From assembly GCA_030813035.1 (NCBI GenBank), contig JAUSTV010000008.1: DNA of 64,000 nucleotides. One strand, given 5' to 3'. Below the pieces are notes generated by a model, which saw only the letters and a program-made list of their open reading frames with translations, was not told where the DNA came from and did no database searches. Position 1 is the first letter of the stretch, and every line of letters starts with the position of its first letter. The stretch comes from Bacillus_BA fengqiuensis. Its GTDB lineage: Bacteria; Bacillota; Bacilli; Bacillales; Bacillaceae_H. The position numbers and the translations under genes were made by a program. Shown here piece after piece: positions 35,319 to 44,205 of the stretch.

Positions 35319-36404
35319 TTAATTGAAAGTAATGTTTTTTACGGTCTCTTCATCTAATCGTTTAATCACTTCCGCAATAAGCTTTACGGCGTTTTCGTAA
35401 TCATCTCGATGAAGCATCGCTGCATGGGAGTGAATATAACGGGTAGCAATGGTAATCGACAAAGCGGGCACTCCGTTTGCTGAAACGTGGATAGCACCTG
35501 AGTCCGTACCGCCCCCTGCCATGGAATCAAATTGATATGGAATATCCAATTCATCCGCTGTATCCGTCACAAAATCACGTAATCCCTTATGGGAGACCAT
35601 GGAAGCATCATATAAAATGATTTGCGGGCCTTTCCCCATTTTCCCCATCGCTTCCTTCTCTGATACGCCAGGTGTGTCTCCCGCAATCCCGACATCTACA
35701 CCGAACGCAATGTCCGGCTGGATGAAGTTCGCTGACGTTTTCGCACCGCGCAGTCCCACTTCTTCTTGAACAGTCCCGACACCGTATACAACGTTTGGGT
35801 GATCCGAACCTTTTAACTGCTTTAAAACATCGATGGCAATCGCACAACCGATGCGGTTGTCCCATGCTTTCGCCAACAACATTTTTTCATTGTTTAATAC
35901 GGTGAATTCAAAATAAGGGACAACTTGATCGCCCGGTCGGACGCCCCACTCCATCGCTTCCTCTTTGCTGGATGCTCCAATATCGATGAACATATCTTTA
36001 ATTTCAACCGGCTTTTTACGTGCTTCCGGCGATAAAATATGGGGTGGTTTAGAACCAATAACTCCTGTCACGTCTCCCTTTTTCGTCACAATCGTCACAC
36101 GTTGGGCAAGCATCACTTGAGACCACCAGCCGCCAACTGTCTGGAAACGCAGGAACCCTTTATCATCAATTTGGGTTATCATAAAGCCGACTTCATCCAA
36201 GTGACCTGCCACCATGATTTTAGGGCCGTTTTCTTTCCCTGTTTTTTTAGCAATCAAGCTCCCTAATCCATCTGTTGTCACTTCATCGGCATAAGGTTCA
36301 ATATACTTTTTCATCACTTCTCGCGGTTCACGTTCATTTCCGGGAATCCCTTTGGCATCAGTCAAATCTTTGAGCATTGTCAATGTTTCATCCAATTTAG
36401 CCAT
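35319..36404 (-). CDS. ysdC: M42 family glutamyl aminopeptidase (YsdC-like)
   Basis: About 361 residues. A two-metal aminopeptidase that forms tetrahedral particles in this family. Metal ligands lie in VAGHLDEVGFM, KAWDNRIGCA, GTVQEEVGLRGA, FGVDVGIAGD and the C-terminal RYIHSHAAM. The likely substrates are peptides with N-terminal acidic or other residues; it has also been annotated as endoglucanase in this family, probably wrongly. AAGGAGGT lies upstream. ATG 36404 matches B. subtilis YsdC, and ATG 36413 is an alternative. Confidence 0.92.
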   Translation of the reverse strand: MAKLDETLTMLKDLTDAKGIPGNEREPREVMKKYIEPYADEVTTDGLGSLIAKKTGKENGPKIMVAGHLDEVGFMITQIDDKGFLRFQTVGGWWSQVMLAQRVTIVTKKGDVTGVIGSKPPHILSPEARKKPVEIKDMFIDIGASSKEEAMEWGVRPGDQVVPYFEFTVLNNEKMLLAKAWDNRIGCAIAIDVLKQLKGSDHPNVVYGVGTVQEEVGLRGAKTSANFIQPDIAFGVDVGIAGDTPGVSEKEAMGKMGKGPQIILYDASMVSHKGLRDFVTDTADELDIPYQFDSMAGGGTDSGAIHVSANGVPALSITIATRYIHSHAAMLHRDDYENAVKLIAEVIKRLDEETVKNITFN

Positions 36405-36473
36405 AATATACATAAACCTCCTTATTTAACACACATTACTAATATTATACAGAACAATCATTTAAAAAACGAA

Positions 36474-36962
36474 TCAGTAGCCTTGCTCTTGACGCTGAAA
36501 GTTCACTTCGTTTTTCACAATATATGCTCGTTTCACATCTTCTGCGGAAAACCCGAGCAATTCACCTAATATTAAGTATTGCGAAAACATGTTAATGTAT
36601 GTATCTTGTGAGATATTTGCTTGAAAATGCGAGATGCACTCATATACCTTTAAAAATTGATCTGTTAATGTATGATTCATTTTTGACGTTGGGATGTTGG
36701 TGTGTTCCTCGATTTCCAGCTCAAGACCAAGAGATAATAAGAAATGAATACCGTCTACATACTCCTCTAAAATGGTTTCATTCGCTGCCGGAGGTTTGAC
36801 ACTCCAAAACTTAAAACAGCGTGTTTCATTCGCAAGCTCTCCCACTTCTACTAATAAGGCTAGAGTTTTTCGTTCCACTAACCTTTCCTGCTGCAATCCA
36901 TGCTTTTCTTCAATATGCTGATCGAGCTGTCTTTGCATTTCAAATAATTGTTCAAAATTCAT
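36474..36962 (-). CDS. Dimeric (all-alpha) dUTP diphosphatase
   Basis: 162 residues of the MazG-related dUTPase_2 family, which hydrolyses dUTP to dUMP. The metal-binding motifs are LLVEVGELANETRCFKFW and LEEYVDGIHFLLSLG. Start ATG 36962 has AAAGGAG. This differs from the trimeric beta-fold dUTPases. It is likely a single-gene unit between ysdC and ysdB. Confidence 0.88.
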   Translation of the reverse strand: MNFEQLFEMQRQLDQHIEEKHGLQQERLVERKTLALLVEVGELANETRCFKFWSVKPPAANETILEEYVDGIHFLLSLGLELEIEEHTNIPTSKMNHTLTDQFLKVYECISHFQANISQDTYINMFSQYLILGELLGFSAEDVKRAYIVKNEVNFQRQEQGY

Positions 36963-37109
36963 TGTATTGTCTCCTTTTGATAATTAAATCTAATTTAATT
37001 GTTTAACATTCGTTTTCGCTTTTTATCCTATCCATGGCTTTTTATTCTGACAGCTTGAATAGACTTAAAAAGGTTTTCACTTAAAAATTATAGCAAATTG
37101 GAGGAAACT

Positions 37110-37135
37110 TGAAACCTTTTGAGAACTTCTACGTA
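37110..37135 (+). promoter_or_regulatory. Sigma-W promoter of ysdB
   Basis: TGAAAC (37110-37115), a 16-base spacer and CGTA (37132-37135) fit the extracytoplasmic-function sigma-W consensus exactly. B. subtilis ysdB is a known sigma-W gene. Confidence 0.85.
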
Positions 37136-37169
37136 AAGTAGAGAAATATGGAATAAGGAGGGACAAGAA

Positions 37170-37550
37170 ATGATTGTTGTGCTATTGCGTCTACTCATTA
37201 TCGCCGCTTTTTTCTATCTTATTTACAAAGCGGTTCGTTACTTTACCAATCCCATGCGAAAACTTGAACATGCACATGAGAAAAAAGAATTTTACCTCCT
37301 GGATGAAAAGGGAAATGTCCGCAAAAATTTTTTGCTCACATATAAAGGGGTATTATTTGAAGGAGAAAAATACTTAGGGACTACTCCTGACTCATTCGAG
37401 GTCATTTCAATTATTATCTCCATCCGTGATACGGAAAAGCTGGAAGGGCTCTCACGCGTTGATTTTTCCAGAATTGAACAAGAAGTGCAATTTTTATATC
37501 CTTACGCCAAGCTGGAGTGGAAAAGTCCCATCAAAGAGTTCCTTCAATAA
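37170..37550 (+). CDS. ysdB: Sigma-W-controlled protein YsdB
   Basis: 126 residues: one N-terminal membrane helix (IVVLLRLLIIAAFFYLIYKAV) and a cytosolic domain (KKEFYLLDEKGNVRKNFLLTYKGVLFEGEKYLG). Function unknown. AAGGAGGGAC lies before the ATG. The promoter, position and sequence agree with B. subtilis YsdB, part of the envelope-stress response. Confidence 0.9.
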   Translation: MIVVLLRLLIIAAFFYLIYKAVRYFTNPMRKLEHAHEKKEFYLLDEKGNVRKNFLLTYKGVLFEGEKYLGTTPDSFEVISIIISIRDTEKLEGLSRVDFSRIEQEVQFLYPYAKLEWKSPIKEFLQ

Positions 37551-37589
37551 AAAGAGCCGAGCCATGAAAACATATGGCTCGGCTCTTTT
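37551..37589 (+). terminator. ysdB terminator
   Basis: Stem AAAGAGCCGAGCCAT with ATGGCTCGGCTCTTTT, starting at the stop codon. Its symmetry could also allow minus-strand use. Confidence 0.9.
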
Positions 37590-37662
37590 CAAATGAATCC
37601 TTTTTGGGCATCCAGGAAAACCGATAATTTGTTAACGCCCCATTTTACTGAAAACAAATTAA

Positions 37663-37926
37663 CTAAATGACCCTAAATAGAATAAAGGCATGGATAACCG
37701 CAAACAACGGAAGACCCAGTTTGAATTGCAAATGCTTTGTTTTATGGCGAAACATGCGCATTCCTAAAGTTGATCCAATGGCACCTCCAGCTAATGAACA
37801 TAGCCAGATGGTGGACTCTTTGATTCGCCACCCGCGGTTTTTCGCTCTGTTTTTATCGAAACCCATCAGTGTGATTCCCGTTATGTTGACACATAGATAA
37901 TAAATCAGCCAAAAATCCTTCATCAT
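37663..37926 (-). CDS. ysdA: DUF1294 membrane protein YsdA
   Basis: About 87 residues with three hydrophobic segments. GFDKNRAKNRGWRIKE, then LAGGAIGSTLGMRMFRHKTKH is the DUF1294 signature. Function unknown. ATG 37926 follows AAAAGGAG. The ORF extends to 37956, but that region lacks a ribosome site. Confidence 0.88.
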   Translation of the reverse strand: MMKDFWLIYYLCVNITGITLMGFDKNRAKNRGWRIKESTIWLCSLAGGAIGSTLGMRMFRHKTKHLQFKLGLPLFAVIHAFILFRVI

Positions 37927-37965
37927 GTATGCTCCTTTTGGAAATGAATTGTCCATAAAATGAGG

Positions 37966-37997
37966 AAAAGCCTCCTTCTTTAAAGAAGGAGGCTTTT
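37966..37997 (-). terminator. infC-rpmI-rplT terminator
   Basis: Stem AAAAGCCTCCTTCTT with AAGAAGGAGGCTTTT, just past the rplT stop, ending in T-rich sequence. Confidence 0.92.
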
Positions 37998-38000
37998 AAA

Positions 38001-38357
38001 TTATTTCAAGTTGCTTTTTGCAACAGTTGCTAATTCAGCGAATGCTTTTTCATCGCTAACAGCTAGCTCAGCTAACATTTTACGGTTAACTTCGATACCA
38101 GCTACTTTTAAACCGTGCATTAAACGGCTGTAAGAAAGACCGTTCATACGAGCAGCAGCGTTGATACGAGTGATCCATAATTTACGGAAGTCGCGTTTTT
38201 TCTGGCGACGATCGCGGTAAGCATACATTAAAGATTTCATTACTTGTTGGTTGGCAACTTTATATAATGTATGTTTAGAACCGAAATAACCTTTTGCTAA
38301 TTTTAATACTCTTTTACGACGTTTGCGTGTTACTGTACCGCCTTTTACACGTGGCAT
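38001..38357 (-). CDS. rplT: 50S ribosomal protein L20
   Basis: 118 residues. Begins MPRVKGGTVTRKRRKR, with the conserved LAKGYFGSKHTLYKVANQQV. An early 50S assembly protein, and in Firmicutes the autoregulator of this operon through the leader upstream of infC. Last gene of infC-rpmI-rplT. Confidence 0.98.
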   Translation of the reverse strand: MPRVKGGTVTRKRRKRVLKLAKGYFGSKHTLYKVANQQVMKSLMYAYRDRRQKKRDFRKLWITRINAAARMNGLSYSRLMHGLKVAGIEVNRKMLAELAVSDEKAFAELATVAKSNLK

Positions 38358-38395
38358 AGTTGTTTCCCTCCTGTATTATCTATCCTAAACCGAAA

Positions 38396-38596
38396 TTATT
38401 TCATGTTAACTAATAAGAAACGGATGCGTTTGTAATCGCCTGTGCTTACTACAGCACCTTTGCGAAGTTTACGCTTTTGCTTTGTTGATTTGTTAGCAAA
38501 TAAGTGGCTTGTGTAAGCATGAGAACGTTTAAGCTTACCAGATCCAGTTTTCTTGAAACGCTTTGCAGCGCCGCGGTGTGTTTTCATTTTTGGCAT
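38396..38596 (-). CDS. rpmI: 50S ribosomal protein L35
   Basis: 66 residues, very basic. MPKMKTHRGAAKRFKKTGSG is the L35 signature. It lies between infC and rplT, as in most bacteria. Confidence 0.98.
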   Translation of the reverse strand: MPKMKTHRGAAKRFKKTGSGKLKRSHAYTSHLFANKSTKQKRKLRKGAVVSTGDYKRIRFLLVNMK

Positions 38597-38614
38597 TGTG
38601 TGTTCCTCCTCGTT

Positions 38615-39133
38615 TTATTGTTTTTCGTTTTTAGGTGCTAAAACTAAGAACATGCTGCGTCCGTCCATTTTAGGAGCAGCCTCTATTGATCCTACATCCG
38701 CACAAGCTTCTGAGAAACGATCAAGTACTCGCTGACCGATTTCCTTATGCGTAATTGCACGACCCTTAAAGCGAATGCTCGCTTTCACTTTATCGCCTTT
38801 TTCAAGGAACTTACGTGCATTGCGAAGTTTCGTATCAAAGTCATGTTGATCAATCGTCGGACTTAAACGAACTTCTTTTAAGCTGATAATCTTTTGATTT
38901 TTACGAGCTTCCTTATCTTTCTTTTGCTGCTCGAAGCGAAATTTACCGTAGTCCATAATACGGCATACCGGCGGTTTCGCATTTGGAGCAACCATGACAA
39001 GATCCTGATTTACTCGCGTAGCAATTTCTAATGCTTCTTGCTTCGTTTTAATTCCTAATTGTTCCCCGTTTTGGTCGATTAAACGAACTTCGCGGGCACG
39101 AATGCCCTCGTTCACCATCATATCCTTGCTAAT
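38615..39133 (-). CDS. infC: Translation initiation factor IF-3 (ATT start)
   Basis: 172 residues. Prevents premature subunit joining and checks the start codon. VNEGIRAREVRLIDQNGEQLGIK, VMVAPNAKPPVCRIMDYGKF and IRFKGRAITHKEIGQRVL are diagnostic. The best start is ATT at 39133-39131 (read as MSKDMMVNEG), with GGAGGTGG about nine bases upstream. The Geobacillus stearothermophilus protein begins at the matching isoleucine codon. Upstream ORF codons lie inside the leader. A rare AUU start lets IF-3 limit its own synthesis, as in E. coli. Confidence 0.95.
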   Translation of the reverse strand: MSKDMMVNEGIRAREVRLIDQNGEQLGIKTKQEALEIATRVNQDLVMVAPNAKPPVCRIMDYGKFRFEQQKKDKEARKNQKIISLKEVRLSPTIDQHDFDTKLRNARKFLEKGDKVKASIRFKGRAITHKEIGQRVLDRFSEACADVGSIEAAPKMDGRSMFLVLAPKNEKQ

Positions 39134-39194
39134 AAGTAGCCACCTCCAAGGTTTTATCGTCGAATACATCGTTTGAGCAATTGCAAGTCAGCCC

Positions 39195-39360
39195 ACAAAA
39201 AAAGTGTGAGTACATACTGCACCCACACTTTATATTTACAAATAAGTAAATAGTCAAATTCATACCTGTCAACTGCTTCATGCGTCAATCAGGTGAGAAG
39301 CGGGTGCTTCTGCTTTTACACAAACAAGTATTCAATTACCTTTCAGAATTGTAACATGCT
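39195..39360 (-). promoter_or_regulatory. L20-type leader and attenuator of infC operon
   Basis: Between infC and about 39360 the minus strand has a hairpin (AAAGTGTGGGTGCAG, loop TATG, TACTCACACTTT) followed by TTTTTTT at 39195-39231: a transcription attenuator about 65 bases before infC. B. subtilis regulates this operon by L20 binding to such a leader. The terminator is visible; the L20-binding fold was not traced base by base. Confidence 0.75.
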
Positions 39361-39453
39361 TATCCAGCTATGTCAATCAAGAAAGCTACTCTAATCGCAA
39401 CAAAAATAATTCTAACAGAATTATTGTATCAACGCAATAACTTTTTTTCTTTT

Positions 39454-39666
39454 ATCCCTCATTAACGGGCAGTAATCCCCTCACTCCAAGGCTTGAGAGA
39501 AATCTAAGAAGTCTAAGCGGGGGGTAACTTCCCGTAAAAGCCCGATTACAGGAACACAGACTAACATCGCCGCGTCCTGCGGCAACGTCTGCGTGACCCG
39601 CATCATGCGGGCCTAACTAACCATCAGTAGGGGGTGAAGCCCCCCACTGATAGAAGTTTCCTTTAT
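39454..39666. repeat. Dispersed element, copy B (longest form)
   Basis: About 213 bp from ATCCCTCATTAACGGGCAG to GAAGTTTCCTTTAT. Several hairpins are visible: CGGGCAGT/ACTTCCCG at the left, TCCTGCGG and CGCATCATGCGGG in the middle, and CAGTAGGGGG/CCCCCCACTG at the right. The right end supplies the thrS stop codon (39663-39665). The shorter copies A, D and E keep one or both ends. No ORF. Confidence 0.75.
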
Positions 39667-41594
39667 CTTGCTACCTCTTGTTTTAGAGCAGAAATAAATT
39701 GTTCAAAGTCAATTGTCTCTGACTTTTGCTCACCATATTTACGCACGTTTACTGCGCCTTCTTCAACCTCTTTATCCCCCACTACAAGCATGTATGGTGT
39801 TTTTTGCATTTGTGCTTCCCTGATTTTGTAGCCAATCTTTTCATCACGCTCGTCTAATTCTACACGGAAGCCTTCAAGCTGTAATTTTTCTTGAACTTGT
39901 TTTGCATAATCCAAGTGTACTCCAGGAGATACAGGGATCACCTGTACTTGAACCGGTGCCAACCAAGTTGGGAACGCACCTTTATACTCTTCAATCAAGA
40001 AGGCCACAAAGCGTTCCATTGTCGATACAACACCACGATGGATAACAACTGGACGATGTGGCTTACCGTCTTCCCCAACATATGTTAAGTCAAAACGCTC
40101 AGGTAATAAGAAATCAAGCTGTACAGTTGATAACGTTTCATCCTTGCCAAGTGCCGTGCGAACTTGAACATCCAGCTTCGGACCATAGAATGCAGCTTCG
40201 CCTTCTGCTTCGTAATAATCTAAACCAAGCTCATCCATTGCTTCCTTCAGCATGCTTTGTGCTTTTTCCCACATTGCATCATCATCATAATACTTTTCTG
40301 TATCTTGAGGGTCACGGTAAGATAAACGGAAAGAATAATCTTCTAAGCCGAAATCTTTATATACCGCCAACACTAAGTTCACTACACGCTTAAACTCATC
40401 CTTGATTTGGTCAGGACGCACGAAAATATGGGCATCATTTAATGTCATACCACGTACACGCTGCAATCCTGATAATGCGCCTGACATTTCGTAACGATGC
40501 ATTGTACCTAGCTCAGCAATGCGGATCGGCAATTGGCGGTAGCTGTGAATTTCATTTTTGTAAATCATCATATGGTGAGGGCAGTTCATCGGGCGAAGAA
40601 CAAGCTGCTCATTATCCATCTCCATTGCTGGGAACATACCATCTTGATAATGATCCCAGTGACCGGACGTTTTATAGAGCTCAACACTTCCCAACACTGG
40701 TGTATACACATGTTGATAACCTAGACGCTCTTCTTTATCCACAATATAACGCTCAATAACGCGACGAATTGCAGCACCTTTCGGAAGCCACAACGGAAGA
40801 CCTTGCCCCACTTTTTGGGAGTTAGTGAATAAGCTCAATTCTTTTCCAAGCTTGCGGTGATCACGCTCTTTTGCTTCTTCTAATAAACGAAGATGCTCCG
40901 CTAACTCTTCTTTTTTGAAGAAAGCTGTACCGTAAATGCGCTGAAGCATTTTATTTTTGCTGTCACCGCGCCAGTACGCACCGGCAATGCTCAACAATTT
41001 GAATTCTTTGATCTTACCTGTTGACGGAACGTGAACCCCGCGGCAAAGATCGAAAAACTCTCCTTGTTCATAGATTGACAACGTTTCACCGGCAGGAATC
41101 GCTTCAATCAATTCAAGCTTTAGGTTATCCCCAAGCTCTTCGTAAAGCTTCATCGCATCTTCACGAGATACTTCTTTACGAACGATTTCCATGTTTTCGT
41201 TTACAATCTTTTTCATTTCTTTTTCAATGTTAGCCAAGTCTTCTGGAGTAATCGACTCTTCCATATCAATGTCATAATAGAAACCATTTTCAATAACAGG
41301 ACCAATCCCCAGCTTCACATCTTTATATAAGCGTTTAATCGCTTGAGCCATTAGATGGGCTGTACTATGGCGCATGATTTCCAATGCATCTTGTGTATCT
41401 TGTGTGACAATCTCGATCGCTCCGTCTTCTTGAAGCGGTGTACGTAAATCGACAAGTTCACCGTTCCATTTTCCAGCGATGGATTTTTTCTTTAATCCCG
41501 GGCTGATTGAACCGGCAATGTCTTCTGTTGTCGAGCCTTTCGGAAACTCCTTTACGGCACCATCCGGAAATGAGATTTTAATCATATCAGACAT
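39663..41594 (-). CDS. thrS: Threonine--tRNA ligase
   Basis: 643 residues. TGS domain (about 1-62), editing domain with HSTAHLMAQA and the HVPSTG segment, class II core (NCPHHMMIYKNEIHSYRQLPIRIAELGTMHRYE with the zinc Cys) and a C-terminal anticodon-binding domain. Normal length. Start ATG 41594 has AAAGGAG. Controlled by the Thr T-box upstream. The stop codon lies in repeat copy B, and the right-end hairpin of that repeat could terminate it. Confidence 0.97.
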   Translation of the reverse strand: MSDMIKISFPDGAVKEFPKGSTTEDIAGSISPGLKKKSIAGKWNGELVDLRTPLQEDGAIEIVTQDTQDALEIMRHSTAHLMAQAIKRLYKDVKLGIGPVIENGFYYDIDMEESITPEDLANIEKEMKKIVNENMEIVRKEVSREDAMKLYEELGDNLKLELIEAIPAGETLSIYEQGEFFDLCRGVHVPSTGKIKEFKLLSIAGAYWRGDSKNKMLQRIYGTAFFKKEELAEHLRLLEEAKERDHRKLGKELSLFTNSQKVGQGLPLWLPKGAAIRRVIERYIVDKEERLGYQHVYTPVLGSVELYKTSGHWDHYQDGMFPAMEMDNEQLVLRPMNCPHHMMIYKNEIHSYRQLPIRIAELGTMHRYEMSGALSGLQRVRGMTLNDAHIFVRPDQIKDEFKRVVNLVLAVYKDFGLEDYSFRLSYRDPQDTEKYYDDDAMWEKAQSMLKEAMDELGLDYYEAEGEAAFYGPKLDVQVRTALGKDETLSTVQLDFLLPERFDLTYVGEDGKPHRPVVIHRGVVSTMERFVAFLIEEYKGAFPTWLAPVQVQVIPVSPGVHLDYAKQVQEKLQLEGFRVELDERDEKIGYKIREAQMQKTPYMLVVGDKEVEEGAVNVRKYGEQKSETIDFEQFISALKQEVAR

Positions 41595-41705
41595 GTTGTT
41601 ACACTCCTTTTGTTATGTGAAATTCAATAAAAAATGGGAATTACGCTCTTAAAACGAGTGAAAGAGGACGAATCCCGCTATATCCCTCGTTTGTTGAACA
41701 AATAA

Positions 41706-42120
41706 AAAAACCCGTCCCTAAAAGAAGGGACGAGTATATTTCACTATATCGTGGTTCCACCCTTGTTCCTGTTTCGGCGAATGATCAGCGGTGAATCTCT
41801 TCATTGCTCAGTCGTTTCGATTCTCATGTATAAAAACATACACTCCGAGTCTTCACTTCCTTCGCGCCTCGGCCTTCTTGCTTCTCCTTCGCCTTCAAGT
41901 CGGCGATGATCAGCGGGAAGTCCCTTCGTTGCTCAACGAGAAAAGATACCATCTTCTGTATACCAAAACAGCTCAAGAATTGATAACGGCAATACCGTCA
42001 GTAATTACTGGAATGCATCATTCGTTCACTACTGAAGTTTAGAGGCGGTAAGTTTATTTTCCGTGTTAGGAAGCTTGCAGCCTCGGCCTCCCTCTCTGTA
42101 AACCGTAAAAATACACTCAT
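41706..42120 (-). promoter_or_regulatory. Thr T-box leader of thrS with internal duplication
   Basis: The minus strand has the T-box AAGGGTGGAACCACG (about 41750-41764) and a terminator (41710-41734, CTCGTCCCTTC/AGGGACGGG then seven T). The specifier in ACTTACCGCC is ACC (42047-42049), a Thr codon, and the variable A of TGGAACC suits a U discriminator. Between stem I and the antiterminator lies a related pair of blocks (41773-41814 and 41899-41940), each with GCTGATCAT and GCAA, making this leader unusually long. Confidence 0.9.
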
Positions 42121-42179
42121 GTCCTCATCATAACTTTGTATCCATATAAGAGTATGTGTTCATTATAAGTTCTTTATTT

Positions 42180-43052
42180 CTAGAAATCAACCTCTAGTCC
42201 ATACTTGCTTTCATATACTAAGCTAAAATTTCGCTTCGGACGAATCGTCACTTTTTCTTGAAAAATGTTTTGAATCGTAAAAAAGATAGAATGGGACGGG
42301 CTGTCCGTATAAATATAAATATGGGAAGGAGCCATCGCTAAAAGCGGTTGAATCACATGCTCGTCTATGTACAGAGTTTGATGATACGAAACCAATTCTT
42401 CCCTGTAACGTTTTCTCTGTTCTTCCTTAATTTCCAAAAGTTGTTCATCGTAAAAATAAAACTGCTCATCATACACAACATGAATACTCTTTGCTTTTGG
42501 GGCTTGGGTGGCAACCACATGACGGAGCTGCTCCAATAAATCTTGATAATCTTGTTCGAACTTATACTCATCGATGCCCTGCTCCACATAATACATAAGC
42601 CGCTTGACATAGTCTTTCAATCGAAATTGCATAAAAGACTCAAATGTAAAGGTCACATTTCCGATAATGAAGCGCTGTAAGGAGTCTGTGATCAGTTCCT
42701 CTTTTGATTGAAAAAAGTCTTTCTTTGGAATACCTTTCCGTTCTCCATCCATAACAGAATGAATCATCGCCATGATTTGCAGCCGTTCTTCTTCGTCTGT
42801 ATAAAAAAACATTTCTTGCAGGATACTCATCATAATTTCTTGTTCTTTATACGTCAATACATAATCTTTCAATACGGGAATGACTAATTTTTCTATTACG
42901 ACTTCCTGATTCGAGGACGGGTCAATCGTCAATAATTTCGGTTCGATTAACTGAAAGCATTGATCCAAATATAATAAAGCGCTTTGACGCGCACATAACC
43001 ATTCGTAAATTATTCGTGCGTCTTTTTCACATCGAAAAAATACCTTGATCAA
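42180..43052 (-). CDS. ytxC: Putative sporulation protein YtxC
   Basis: 290 residues with no membrane segment. The YtxC pattern FQLIEPKLLTIDPSSNQ and the C-terminal PSHIYIYTDSPSHSIFFTIQNIF are present. Its role in sporulation is not defined. TTG 43052 has GGGGGGA. Its position between dnaI and thrS is the same as in B. subtilis. Confidence 0.85.
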   Translation of the reverse strand: MIKVFFRCEKDARIIYEWLCARQSALLYLDQCFQLIEPKLLTIDPSSNQEVVIEKLVIPVLKDYVLTYKEQEIMMSILQEMFFYTDEEERLQIMAMIHSVMDGERKGIPKKDFFQSKEELITDSLQRFIIGNVTFTFESFMQFRLKDYVKRLMYYVEQGIDEYKFEQDYQDLLEQLRHVVATQAPKAKSIHVVYDEQFYFYDEQLLEIKEEQRKRYREELVSYHQTLYIDEHVIQPLLAMAPSHIYIYTDSPSHSIFFTIQNIFQEKVTIRPKRNFSLVYESKYGLEVDF

Positions 43053-43108
43053 TCATATCCCCCCTTTAGGACACGCTTATTATTAATATGTATATGGGGG
43101 TTTCCGCA

Positions 43109-43143
43109 AAAAATGAGCAAGTATAGGCTACTTGCTCATTTTT
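43109..43143 (-). terminator. dnaI terminator
   Basis: Stem AAAATGAGCAAGTA with TACTTGCTCATTTT, loop TAGGC, at the dnaI stop. Confidence 0.9.
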
Positions 43144-44072
43144 TACTCTCTTTTATTTCGCCCGGCTGCTTCCACAGGAATAGAAAGGGCTTTAATTCGT
43201 TCCATAATTCGTGCCGCTTTGACTTTTTCTTCTTCTCCCCTCTGTGTATAAGTCAAATGATGTTCCATTTCACTTAAGTTTAAATTGGAAGTAAAAAAAG
43301 TCGGTAAATTTTCCAGCATACGAAATTGCAAAATGGCTCCAAGTACATCGTCTCTCATCCAGCTTGTAACCGACTCCGCTCCAATATCGTCCAGCATCAA
43401 CACAGGTGCTTTCTTGACAAATTCAATCTTTTCATTAAATGTCTGATCTTGAAAGGACCCTTTTAACTCTCGTAAAAATTCCGGTAAATAAACGATAAGG
43501 GATCGTACTTTCTGCTCCGCTAACTGATTGGCAATCGCTCCTAATAAATATGTTTTTCCGACACCGAATGGACCATATAAATAAAGCCCCTTCATTTTCT
43601 TGTCAGGATCATAATTTCTCACAAATTCATGGGCTAATTTAATGGCTTCGATTCGGCCCTGCTCGATTTCAATATCAGCCAGAGAAGCTCGCAAAATATC
43701 TTTAGGTACGTATAGACTTTGAATGAATGCTTCCTGTTCTTTTCGCTCATCTTCACGAACCTTACTTGGACAGCGCTCATATTGCAAATCAATCACCTTC
43801 CCCTGAATAACCAAACCGGGCTGATACCCTTGGAGCATGTTGATACATTTTCCAAGCGATTCACAACGTTCACAGCGCCGGCTTTGTGTCGTATATTCAT
43901 ACAATTTAATTAAACTTCGATCAAGCATTTGTTCATCTATCGTTTCTTGATGTTCCTTGATAAAAGCTCTGACATCAGGATCTTTCATCACTTGTTTTTT
44001 CAATGATTGAAACCTTTGCTGAAAATCCTCTTTTTTGACTAGATCTTGTAAAGCATTATTTATTCGCTGCAT
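43143..44072 (-). CDS. dnaI: Primosomal protein DnaI, helicase loader
   Basis: About 309 residues. Loads the DnaC helicase with DnaB and DnaD. The N-terminal zinc-binding region has Cys67, Cys70, Cys76 and Cys101, followed by the AAA+ domain with Walker A GPFGVGKT (167-174) and VLMLDDIGAE. ATG 44072 is preferred because it has GGTGAGAG upstream and aligns with the B. subtilis start. The ATG at 44099 has no ribosome site. Confidence 0.94.
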   Translation of the reverse strand: MQRINNALQDLVKKEDFQQRFQSLKKQVMKDPDVRAFIKEHQETIDEQMLDRSLIKLYEYTTQSRRCERCESLGKCINMLQGYQPGLVIQGKVIDLQYERCPSKVREDERKEQEAFIQSLYVPKDILRASLADIEIEQGRIEAIKLAHEFVRNYDPDKKMKGLYLYGPFGVGKTYLLGAIANQLAEQKVRSLIVYLPEFLRELKGSFQDQTFNEKIEFVKKAPVLMLDDIGAESVTSWMRDDVLGAILQFRMLENLPTFFTSNLNLSEMEHHLTYTQRGEEEKVKAARIMERIKALSIPVEAAGRNKRE

Positions 44073-44205
44073 TTTTTCTCTCACCGCTTTCTGGCTCATT
44101 GATCTATATAAATTCTACTAAATCATCGGACAGTTCTTCATTCAATTAAGTCGCATCCACAATCGGCTGCCCAGGAAATAACACTTTACTTGTTGCAGTT
44201 TCACT

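Noticed and set aside
40058..40393. 111-codon plus-strand frame inside thrS
   Set aside because: It is fully antisense to a conserved part of threonyl-tRNA synthetase.
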